In this document: positions 1 through 5,282 of the stretch, piece by piece
How positions within the stretch are numbered: position 1 is the stretch's first letter
How the letters are laid out: each line of letters starts with the position of its first letter
Assembly (NCBI GenBank): GCA_025980505.1
Contig: JAICXI010000165.1
Coordinates: 1 to 5,282, forward strand
Direction: 5' to 3'
Length of the DNA stretch: 5,282 bases
Origin: a bacterium
GTDB taxonomy: Bacteria; Oederibacteriota; Muellerivitia; Muellerivitales; Muellerivitaceae
The notes under the pieces: model-generated
Seen by the model: the letters and a program-made list of their open reading frames with translations, nothing else
The model's database searches: none
Told to the model about the DNA's origin: nothing
Translations under genes and position numbers: made by a program

Positions 1-14
1 GCTCGACTCGCCTT

Positions 15-1808
15 TCACATCTTCAGCATCTTTAGTTGCTCCACGATGGGTCCCAGTGCCAGGGCCGGAAAGAAGGTCAACGCGCCCACCAGGATGACCG
101 TGGAAACCAGCATGACGACGAAAAGAACCGTATGGGTCGGCAGGGTCCCCGCGCTCTCCGGAACCGCCTTCTTTTTCGCCAGGCTCCCCGCCATGGCCAA
201 AACCGGGATGGCCAACCAGAAGCGGCCGAACCACATGGCCGCGCCGCCCATCAGGTCGTAAAGGGTGTCACCCGAAAGCCCCGCGAAGGCGCTGCCGTTG
301 TTGTTGGATTGGGAATCAAAGGCGTACAAAATCTCCGAGAATCCGTGGGCCCCCGGATTGTTGGTGCCCGCACCGCCGGCGGCCACCGCCACCGCCGTGC
401 AAACAAGCACCAGGAGGGGCGGGATGAGGATCATGATGGACGCCATCTTCATCTCGTATGTTTGGATCTTCTTGCCCAGGTATTCGGGCGTGCGGCCCAC
501 CATGAGCCCCGCCACAAAGACCGTCAGGATGACGAAGGCCAGCATTCCGTAAAGCCCCGATCCCACGCCGCCGAAGGAAACCTCGCCCAGCATGATCATC
601 CACAGGGGGACCAATCCCCCCAGGGGCGTGAAGGAATCGTGCATGGAATTGACCGAACCATTGGAAGCGGCGGTGGTGACCGAGGCCCAAAGTGCCGAAG
701 GGGCGATGCCGAAGCGCACTTCCTTGCCTTCCATATTGCCGTCGGCCGGGACCGTCCCCCGGGCGCCCGCCGTCAGCTTGTTCAAGAGGGGATTTCCCGA
801 TTGTTCCTGCCGGCCGCAGAGGTAAAGCATGGGAGCCAACAAGAGGAACATGGCCGCCAGGATGGCCCAGCCCTGGCGAATATCCTTGACCATCGCGCCG
901 AAGGTGAAGCAAAGCGCCGCCGGAATGAGAAGAATGGCGAGCAATTCCAGAAAGTCGGTCAGTGGGGTGGGATTCTCAAAAGGGTGGGCGGAGTTCACAT
1001 TGAAATAACCGCCGCCGTTGGTTCCCAGCATCTTGATGGCTTCCTGGGAGGCCACCGGCCCCAGGGAGATGGGCTGTTCGGTGACCGTTACGTGCGTCAC
1101 TTGGGGTTTGCCGTCCTTGCCCGTCACGGGGGCTCCTTGGGCGTTCGTGACCGGCCGGTCATAGGAAGTCGGCTGGACCAGGGTGGCGGTGGCCGTATTG
1201 GCGAAGGTTTGGGGGGAACCCTGCTGGATAAGGATCACGCTGAGGAACAAGCTCATGGGAAGGAGGATATAAAGGGTTCCCCGGGTCATATCGGCCCAGA
1301 AGTTGCCCAGGAATTTTGTTTCCTTCCGGACGATCCCGCGGATGAGGGCCACCAGGACGGCCATGCCGGAGGCCGCACAAAGGAAGTTATGGACCGTCAA
1401 GCCCGCCATTTGGGTGAGATAGCTCAGGGTGGTCTCGCCGCCGTAAAACTGCCAGTTGGTGTTCGTGATGAAGCTGATGGCGGTGTTGAAGGCCAGGTCC
1501 GGGGGCACGGGGACCTGTCCCGCCGGATTCATGGGCAGGGAAGCCTGGAACCGCTCCAGGGCGTAAAGAAGGACCCCTCCCACGATATTGAAGAGCATCA
1601 TGGCCAGGGCGTAAACCTTCCAATCCATCTCTTTCTCGGGATGGATCCCGCCCACCTGATAGATCAGCCTTTCCATCCATCCCAGCGGCTTCCCGAGGAA
1701 AAAAGGCTTGCCTTCGTAGACTTTCGCCATGTAGGCGCCCAAAGGCTGGGCCAAAACCAAAAGGACCGCGAAATAGGCGGCGATTTGAATCCATTGATTG
1801 GTCGTCAT
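15..1808 (-). CDS. kdpA: Potassium-transporting ATPase subunit KdpA (K+-translocating, channel-like subunit)
   Basis: KdpA is the integral membrane subunit of the KdpFABC P-type ATPase; it binds K+ selectively and carries it into the transport path. The 597-residue product has all four filter-region motifs of the KdpA/SKT superfamily fold: TNTNWQ (115-120), LGTNGGGYFN (261-270), TTAASNGSV (378-386) and NNNGSAFAGL (502-511). Other family signatures are ETTLSYLTQMAGLTVHNF (125-142), GPVASQEAIK (250-259), HPFENPT (275-281), GRTPEYLGKK (438-447) and the C-terminal GALTFFPALALGP (575-587). About ten hydrophobic segments are visible. It is roughly 40 residues longer than E. coli KdpA (557 aa as remembered), mostly from a longer polar loop at about 198-249. 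The start is supported by GGAGAG ending four bases before the ATG and by alignment of the N terminus with the family. It lies 68 bp after kdpF. The gene ends ATG-TGA, followed by AAGGCGAG, a likely ribosome site for kdpB just beyond the window edge. No frameshift or missing filter residue is seen. Confidence 0.98.
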   Translation of the reverse strand: MTTNQWIQIAAYFAVLLVLAQPLGAYMAKVYEGKPFFLGKPLGWMERLIYQVGGIHPEKEMDWKVYALAMMLFNIVGGVLLYALERFQASLPMNPAGQVPVPPDLAFNTAISFITNTNWQFYGGETTLSYLTQMAGLTVHNFLCAASGMAVLVALIRGIVRKETKFLGNFWADMTRGTLYILLPMSLFLSVILIQQGSPQTFANTATATLVQPTSYDRPVTNAQGAPVTGKDGKPQVTHVTVTEQPISLGPVASQEAIKMLGTNGGGYFNVNSAHPFENPTPLTDFLELLAILLIPAALCFTFGAMVKDIRQGWAILAAMFLLLAPMLYLCGRQEQSGNPLLNKLTAGARGTVPADGNMEGKEVRFGIAPSALWASVTTAASNGSVNSMHDSFTPLGGLVPLWMIMLGEVSFGGVGSGLYGMLAFVILTVFVAGLMVGRTPEYLGKKIQTYEMKMASIMILIPPLLVLVCTAVAVAAGGAGTNNPGAHGFSEILYAFDSQSNNNGSAFAGLSGDTLYDLMGGAAMWFGRFWLAIPVLAMAGSLAKKKAVPESAGTLPTHTVLFVVMLVSTVILVGALTFFPALALGPIVEQLKMLKM

Positions 1809-1876
1809 TTAACTCTCCACGTTTTTCTTGTGAATGGGTTGCATCCGCGGGCCGGCAACTGATATCGGACGGTTTT

Positions 1877-1966
1877 TCAGAACCACTCCGGCTTCAACAT
1901 GGCCGCCACCAGGTAAACCAAAAGCCCCGCGGAGACGGCGCCGCTGAAAAGGTAAACCGCGCTCAT
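1877..1966 (-). CDS. kdpF: Potassium-transporting ATPase small subunit KdpF
   Basis: This 29-residue protein starts MSAVYLFSGAV and ends AAMLKPEWF. It is almost entirely one transmembrane helix (about residues 4-23), followed by a short polar tail. Length, the L-V-Y-L pattern in the helix and the K/N-x-E-x-F type ending all match KdpF, which in E. coli is a 29-residue lipid-like stabiliser of the KdpABC complex in the membrane. The position directly upstream of kdpA confirms it. The ATG overlaps the stop of the preceding small ORF as ATGA, so translation is probably coupled. It also has its own strong Shine-Dalgarno GGGAGGGG (1971-1978 on the complement) four bases before the start. The gap to kdpA is 68 bp, with no further credible ORF in it. 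Confidence 0.92.
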   Translation of the reverse strand: MSAVYLFSGAVSAGLLVYLVAAMLKPEWF

Positions 1967-2061
1967 GATTCCCCTCCCATCATTTTGTCCAGGATGTAAA
2001 TCAACCCGACCGACGACGCGGACAGCGCCGCGAAAAGCGCGATGCACCCGAATTCCAGCAT
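1963..2061 (-). CDS. Small single-helix membrane protein upstream of kdpF, function unknown
   Basis: This 32-residue ORF begins MLEFGCIALF and ends LDKMMGGES. Residues about 4-24 form one hydrophobic helix rich in Ala, Leu and Ser, followed by a short tail carrying D25-K26. The start has an excellent Shine-Dalgarno (GGGGAGGA, GGAGG at 2070-2074 on the complement) with eight bases to the ATG. The stop overlaps the kdpF ATG as ATGA, the classic arrangement of coupled operon genes. The same frame is open further upstream to an ATG at 2163, but that extension reads as low-complexity Gly/Pro/Glu and lacks a good ribosome site, so I chose 2061. I do not recognise a named family. From memory, other kdp operons can carry unnamed one-helix proteins of about 25-45 residues just before kdpF, ending in a short charged stretch, and this resembles them in size and position. 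An accessory subunit of the Kdp complex is a plausible inference, not shown. Confidence 0.7.
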   Translation of the reverse strand: MLEFGCIALFAALSASSVGLIYILDKMMGGES

Positions 2062-2210
2062 GGTTGCTTCCTCCCCGAGTGAAGGACCACCGTCCTTGGG
2101 ACCGGGCCCTTCTCCCTGCGTTTTTGTTTCAGCCAATGGAACGTCTCTCCCGAGAGCAGGCAAAGCCCCCCGAAGAAGGCCGGACCCGCCAGGAACAAAA
2201 TCCTCGTCAT
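2001..2210 (-). CDS. Possible short ORF in the kdp leader, N-terminal hydrophobic helix (doubtful)
   Basis: This is a 69-codon frame starting MTRILFLAGPAFFGGLCLL. Residues about 4-20 could form a membrane helix or signal-like segment, followed by the basic run KQKRREK (28-34). It is preceded by an AAGGGGGA ribosome-site-like sequence about four bases before the ATG, and roughly the first 50 codons have the high third-position GC of real genes here. Against it, the last 61 bp overlap the better-supported small ORF at 2061-1963, and that part of the product is Arg/Ser-rich and looks like an out-of-frame reading. It could be a leader peptide, a small membrane protein whose original stop was lost by a frameshift, or chance. 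No family is recognised. Confidence 0.3.
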   Translation of the reverse strand: MTRILFLAGPAFFGGLCLLSGETFHWLKQKRREKGPVPRTVVLHSGRKQPCWNSGASRFSRRCPRRRSG

Positions 2211-2343
2211 GGCATCCCCCTTCGAGGTGGAACCCTTTCCCCCGATCCAGCCGGGGAGAGGAGGGCGCCTCCCCCTTCCGTCACGGGAAAGATAAGGCGG
2301 AACCGCATTAGGATGCTGTTAAGAGGGAATCGGAAGGCATATG

Positions 2344-2376
2344 GGAAAGATTAAAATAAAGGGGTTTGGACCCCTT
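2344..2376 (-). promoter_or_regulatory. Perfect hairpin with T-rich flank: attenuator/terminator or KdpE operator candidate
   Basis: The bases 2359-2376 form a perfect 7-bp stem, AAGGGGT-TTGG-ACCCCTT. Read on the minus strand, the direction of the kdp operon, the stem is followed directly by TATTTTAATCTTT, the layout of a Rho-independent terminator with an imperfect U tract. On the plus strand the 3' flank is GCGTGG, so it would not terminate there. The same T-rich minus-strand tract (2344-2360) also resembles the T-rich KdpE binding site known upstream of E. coli kdpFABC, and it lies about 280-300 bp from the first well-supported start. Which role applies depends on where the operon transcript begins. 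Confidence 0.4.
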
Positions 2377-2396
2377 GCGTGGACAGCCCCTCCCGC

Positions 2397-2428
2397 CTGG
2401 ACGTAAAATCCTTGAAAGTCGCGTCCAG
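2397..2428. repeat. Perfect 7-bp inverted repeat in the divergent promoter region
   Basis: CTGGACG (2397-2403) and CGTCCAG (2422-2428) are perfect inverted copies separated by 18 bases containing TAAAATCC and TTGAAAG. The half-site centres are 25 bp apart, a little under two and a half helical turns. It could be a dimeric regulator site or a hairpin in a leftward transcript. No known operator is recognised. Confidence 0.4.
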
Positions 2429-2457
2429 CGCGAAGACTCCGAGAAAAGCGGAAAATT

Positions 2458-2486
2458 TTGAAACCTCACATCCTCTTTCCCAAAAT
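2458..2486 (+). promoter_or_regulatory. Candidate sigma70-like promoter for kdpD
   Basis: TTGAAA (2458-2463) matches the -35 consensus at five of six positions. A 17-bp spacer follows, then CAAAAT (2481-2486), which matches the -10 at four of six including the key A and final T. Transcription would start near 2493 and give a leader of about 100 bases before the kdpD ATG. It sits in the most AT-rich part of the region, next to a palindromic AAAATTTT (2452-2459). Prediction by eye only; the sigma-factor preferences of this organism are unknown. Confidence 0.35.
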
Positions 2487-2493
2487 TCCAACG

Positions 2494-2537
2494 TCGTTCT
2501 TCGCCCCTTCCCCTGCCGCCCCGGGCGGGCGAAACGA
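2494..2537 (+). promoter_or_regulatory. Hairpin potential in the kdpD 5' leader
   Basis: TTCGCCC (2500-2506) pairs perfectly with GGGCGAA (2527-2533). The stem extends outward after a two-base bulge by TCGT (2494-2497) with ACGA (2534-2537), leaving a 20-base C-rich loop. If transcription begins near 2493 this structure would form the very 5' end of the kdpD message, where it could affect stability. No poly-T tail follows directly, so I do not call it a terminator. Confidence 0.3.
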
Positions 2538-2591
2538 GTCGGACGGGCTTCGTGCCGGCTTTGGGTTTTCTTTTAGCCCTGGCGGATTGCC

Positions 2592-5273
2592 ATGAACGAC
2601 CAACGGCCCGATCCGGACGCGCTGTTAAACCGCGTACAGATGGAGGCGGCCCAGGAAAAGCGGGGCAAACTGAAGATTTTCTTCGGCGCTTCGCCCGGCG
2701 TGGGAAAGACCTACGCCATGCTGGAGGCCGCCCGGGCCCGGAAAGCCGAGGGCCTGGACGTGGTGGTGGGCCTCTTGGAGACCCACGGCCGCAAGGAAAC
2801 CGCCGCGCTTCTGGAAGGGCTGGAGGTCCTTGCGCCCCGGGAGTTGGAGTACCGCGGCACGCACCTGAAGGAATTCGACATCGACGCGGCCCTGGGGCGC
2901 AAACCCGGCCTGCTTTTGGTGGATGAGTTGGCCCACACGAACGCCGAGGGCTCCCGCCACCTGAAGCGCTGGCAGGACGTCCAGGAACTGCTGGACCTGG
3001 GCGTGAACGTCTACAGCACCCTCAACGTCCAGCACCTGGAAAGCCTCAACGACATCGTGGCCCAGGTCACGGGCGTCATCGTGCGGGAAACCCTTCCCGA
3101 TAAGGTGCTGGAAACGGCGGACGAAGTGGAACTGGTCGACCTCCCCCCCGACGACCTGTTGAAACGCCTGCAGGAAGGCAAGGTGTACCTGCCCGAGGCG
3201 GCCCAAAGGGCCGTCCAGAACTTCTTCAAGAAGGGCAACCTGATCGCCCTGCGGGAGCTGGCGCTTCGCACCACCGCAAACCGGGTGGGCGACCAGGTGC
3301 AGGACTACCGCCGGGACAAGGCCATCACCCGGACCTGGGCCACCGCGGACCGCCTCCTGGTTTGCGTCTCCCCCAGCCCCTCCTCGGCCAACCTGGTGCG
3401 GGCCGCCCACCGCATGGCCAAGTCGCTCAAGGCCGGATGGATCGCGCTTTACGTGGAAACACCCGACCAGGCCCGGCTCCCCGCGGAGGCGCGCTCCCGG
3501 GCCGTCCAACACCTCCGCTTGGCCGAGCAGTTGGGCGCCGAAACCGCCACCTTGAGCGGCCGGGACTTCGCCGAGGAGGTCATGGATTACGCGCGCGAGC
3601 GCAACGTCACCAAGATCTTCATGGGCAAGCCCCCGCGGTATTCCTGGCGGACCCTCTTAAGGCCCTCCCCCGTGGACCGTCTTTTGCGCGTGAGCGGCGA
3701 CATCGATGTTTACGCCACCCAGGGGGAAACCGCCGACCTCCGGGAAAAGCGGCGCACCAGGGCCGGAGCCGCCCGAAAGGCCTTCGATTGGAAAGGTTAC
3801 GGTTCCGCCTTGTTGACCGTGGCGGCTTGCACCGCAGTGGCCTGGCTTCTCTTTCCCCGTGTGGACCTGGCCAACCTCATCATGGTGTACCTGCTGGGCA
3901 TCCTGGCCGTGTCCTACCGCCAAAGCCTGGGCCCCTCCACCCTGGCTTCCTTCCTCAGCGTATTGGTCTTCGATTTCTTCTTCGTGCCGCCCCGCTTCAC
4001 CTTCGCGGTGGCCGACACCCAATACGTCTTCATGTTCCTGGTCATGCTGCTGGTGGGGCTCTCCATCAGCAACCTGACCGTTCGCCTCCGCGGCCAGGAG
4101 CGCCTTTCCCGCCTGAGGGAGCGCCGCACGGCCGCCCTTTATTCCCTCTCGCGGGAGTTGGCCGGCACCTGGGGCACGGCGGAACTCCTGGGGATCGCCG
4201 TCCGGCACATCTCCGAGGTGTTCGAGAGTTCGGTGCTCGCCTTCCTCCCGGACGGCGACGGCCGCCTGCAGGTGCAATGCGGCGCGGTGCAGGACTTCAA
4301 CCTGACGCCCAAGGAAATGGGCGTGGCCCATTGGGCCTACGACCTCGGCCGGATGGCGGGCCGGGGCACCGACACCCTGCCGGGCACCGAGGCCCTTTAC
4401 CTGCCCTTGTTGGCTTCCGGCGAGCCCGTGGGGGCCCTGGGGGTGAAACCCGATCACCCGGAAAAACTACTGATTCCCGAACAGCTTCACCTGTTGGAGG
4501 CCTTCGCGCACCAGACCGCGCTGGCCGTGGCGGCCGACAAACTGCTGCAAAAACAACAGCGGACCCAGATGCAGGTGGAAGCCGAGCGCCTCCGCAGTTC
4601 CCTTTTGAGTTCCGTGTCCCACGACTTGAGGACGCCCCTGGCCGCCATCACCGGCTCGGCCAGCAGCCTGCTGGCCGACGGCCCAAACCTGGATGCCGTC
4701 ACGCGGAAGGATCTCTTGGAGAACATCCACGACGAGGCCGAGCGGCTGGAGCGCCTGGTGAGCAACCTCTTGGAAATGACCAAGCTGGAGTCGGGCGCCG
4801 TACAATTAAAGAAGGAACTCCACGTCCCCGGGGAAATCATCGGGTCCGCCATCGCGCGGGTGGAAGACCGGTTGAAGGAACGCTCCCTCGTCACCCAAAT
4901 CCCCCCCGAGCTTCCCCTGGTGCCAATGGACGCCCTCTTGGTCGAGCAGGTGCTGGTGAACCTCCTGGACAACGCCCTCAAGTACACGCCCGAAGGGTCC
5001 GCCTTGGAGGTCTCGGCCTCGGCGCGGGACGGCCGGTTGGTGGTGGAAGTGGCCGACCGGGGGCCGGGGGTCCCGGCGGGGGACCTTCTCCGCCTGTTCG
5101 ACAAATTTTACCGGGGTCCCCAAGATGAGAAGAGGAGCGGCGCGGGGTTGGGCCTTTCCATCTGCAAGGGAGTCGTCGAGATCCACGGGGGGACCATCGA
5201 GGCCCAAAACCGCCCCGGCGGCGGCGCCGTTTTCCGGTTCACGATACCTTTGGAAACCGCGAAGCCGGATTAG
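2592..5273 (+). CDS. kdpD: Osmosensitive K+ channel histidine kinase KdpD
   Basis: KdpD is the membrane sensor kinase that detects K+ limitation and phosphorylates the regulator KdpE to induce the kdp operon. The 893-residue product has the full architecture in order. First is the KdpD N-terminal domain (about 22-235) with Walker A GASPGVGKT (32-40), Walker B LLLVDELAHTN (107-117) and the signatures NVQHLESLND (145-154) and VDLPPDDL (182-189). Then come a universal-stress-protein-like domain (about 252-375), the four-helix DUF4118 membrane region (about 402-497), an Arg-rich segment (498-512) and a GAF-like region (about 520-645). The dimerisation domain has SHDLRTPL (676-683), with H677 the phospho-acceptor. 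The ATPase domain has an N box NLLDNALKYTP (790-800), G1 DRGPGVP, F box LFDKF and G2 GAGLGLSI. It is close to the E. coli length (894 as remembered). The start is fixed by an in-frame TAG at 2574-2576 and by RPDPDALL (5-12), which matches the E. coli N terminus. The ribosome site is weak (GGCGGA, 2581-2586). It is divergent from kdpFA; kdpE is not in the nine bases that remain. Confidence 0.98.
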   Translation: MNDQRPDPDALLNRVQMEAAQEKRGKLKIFFGASPGVGKTYAMLEAARARKAEGLDVVVGLLETHGRKETAALLEGLEVLAPRELEYRGTHLKEFDIDAALGRKPGLLLVDELAHTNAEGSRHLKRWQDVQELLDLGVNVYSTLNVQHLESLNDIVAQVTGVIVRETLPDKVLETADEVELVDLPPDDLLKRLQEGKVYLPEAAQRAVQNFFKKGNLIALRELALRTTANRVGDQVQDYRRDKAITRTWATADRLLVCVSPSPSSANLVRAAHRMAKSLKAGWIALYVETPDQARLPAEARSRAVQHLRLAEQLGAETATLSGRDFAEEVMDYARERNVTKIFMGKPPRYSWRTLLRPSPVDRLLRVSGDIDVYATQGETADLREKRRTRAGAARKAFDWKGYGSALLTVAACTAVAWLLFPRVDLANLIMVYLLGILAVSYRQSLGPSTLASFLSVLVFDFFFVPPRFTFAVADTQYVFMFLVMLLVGLSISNLTVRLRGQERLSRLRERRTAALYSLSRELAGTWGTAELLGIAVRHISEVFESSVLAFLPDGDGRLQVQCGAVQDFNLTPKEMGVAHWAYDLGRMAGRGTDTLPGTEALYLPLLASGEPVGALGVKPDHPEKLLIPEQLHLLEAFAHQTALAVAADKLLQKQQRTQMQVEAERLRSSLLSSVSHDLRTPLAAITGSASSLLADGPNLDAVTRKDLLENIHDEAERLERLVSNLLEMTKLESGAVQLKKELHVPGEIIGSAIARVEDRLKERSLVTQIPPELPLVPMDALLVEQVLVNLLDNALKYTPEGSALEVSASARDGRLVVEVADRGPGVPAGDLLRLFDKFYRGPQDEKRSGAGLGLSICKGVVEIHGGTIEAQNRPGGGAVFRFTIPLETAKPD

Positions 5274-5282
5274 AATAACAGC

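Larger units (their letters stand above)
2211..2591. other. Divergent kdp control region without a convincing gene
   Basis: This stretch separates the leftward kdp operon from rightward kdpD and must hold both promoters. The short frames that cross it on either strand have atypical composition and no good ribosome site, so I see no gene. It has AT-rich blocks at about 2341-2360 and 2401-2490 against a GC-rich background. It also contains several dyads, listed separately, plus a GC-rich inverted repeat GGGGAG (2253-2258) / CTCCCC (2269-2274) that would fall in the operon leader. The leftward promoter cannot be pinned down: minus-strand TAATGC (2310-2305) and TTATCT (2295-2290) are possible -10 elements, but neither has a good -35, as is common for activator-dependent promoters. 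Confidence 0.75.

Noticed and set aside
36..1862. A 608-codon open frame on the plus strand covering all of kdpA
   Set aside because: It is exactly antisense to kdpA; its product is His/Gly/Arg-rich with no recognisable domain or hydrophobic pattern. Long antisense frames are expected opposite genes with high third-position GC.
1965..2354. Plus-strand frames (129 and 89 codons) across the small ORFs and control region
   Set aside because: They are Pro/Arg/Ser-rich, lack ribosome sites, and run opposite the better supported small membrane ORF and kdpF.
2545..2576. GGGCTTCGTGCC followed by a T-rich stretch as a plus-strand terminator before kdpD
   Set aside because: The stem is only three or four base pairs and there is no upstream gene on this strand to terminate.
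2640..2642. Alternative kdpD start at Met17
   Set aside because: There is no ribosome site in front of it, and the preceding residues RPDPDALL match the known KdpD N terminus, so the ATG at 2592 is preferred.
2625..3512. A 295-codon minus-strand frame opposite the kdpD N-terminal domain
   Set aside because: It is antisense to conserved coding sequence, has no recognised motif, and its apparent conservation would follow from KdpD.
3362..5128. A 588-codon open frame on the plus strand inside kdpD
   Set aside because: It is out of frame within a complete, motif-rich kdpD; the product is Pro/Gly/Arg-rich with no family features. It is a codon-bias shadow.
1..5282. CRISPR arrays, tRNA/rRNA genes, insertion sequences, phage or defence genes
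   Set aside because: No regularly spaced repeats, RNA-gene signatures, transposase motifs or terminal repeats were seen on either strand.

Overview
The window is one half of a bacterial Kdp high-affinity potassium uptake locus. It is GC-rich, with strong G/C preference at third codon positions and dense coding, which fits a high-GC bacterium. The phylum cannot be fixed from the sequence alone. All identifications rest on recognised protein motifs and remembered family sequences; no database search was run.

Layout: the left part (15-2061, possibly to 2210) is transcribed leftwards. In transcription order it holds a possible short ORF (2210-2001, doubtful), a 32-residue single-helix membrane protein that I cannot name (2061-1963), kdpF (1966-1877, 29 aa, overlapping the previous gene by ATGA) and kdpA (1808-15, 597 aa, complete). 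kdpB is expected immediately past the left edge: the bases after the kdpA stop contain a Shine-Dalgarno-like AAGGCGAG, but no kdpB start lies inside the window. The right part (2592-5273) is a complete kdpD sensor kinase, transcribed rightwards. Only nine bases follow its stop, so the expected partner kdpE, if present, lies outside.

The divergent region between the two transcription units (about 2211-2591, or 2062-2591 if the doubtful ORF is discounted) is richer in A/T blocks than its surroundings. It contains three inverted repeats: 2359-2376 with a T-rich minus-strand flank, 2397-2428, and 2494-2537. It also has a reasonable sigma70-like promoter for kdpD (2458-2486).

How it works together: KdpA (K+ channel-like subunit) and KdpF (small stabilising subunit) are parts of the KdpFABC P-type ATPase, which pumps K+ in when external K+ is scarce. 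KdpD is the membrane histidine kinase that senses K+ limitation and signals through KdpE to switch on the pump operon. The genes themselves look ordinary and intact. The parts that deserve attention are the small ORF(s) ahead of kdpF, the structured divergent control region, and a possible cyclic-di-AMP-binding motif in the KdpD stress-protein domain.
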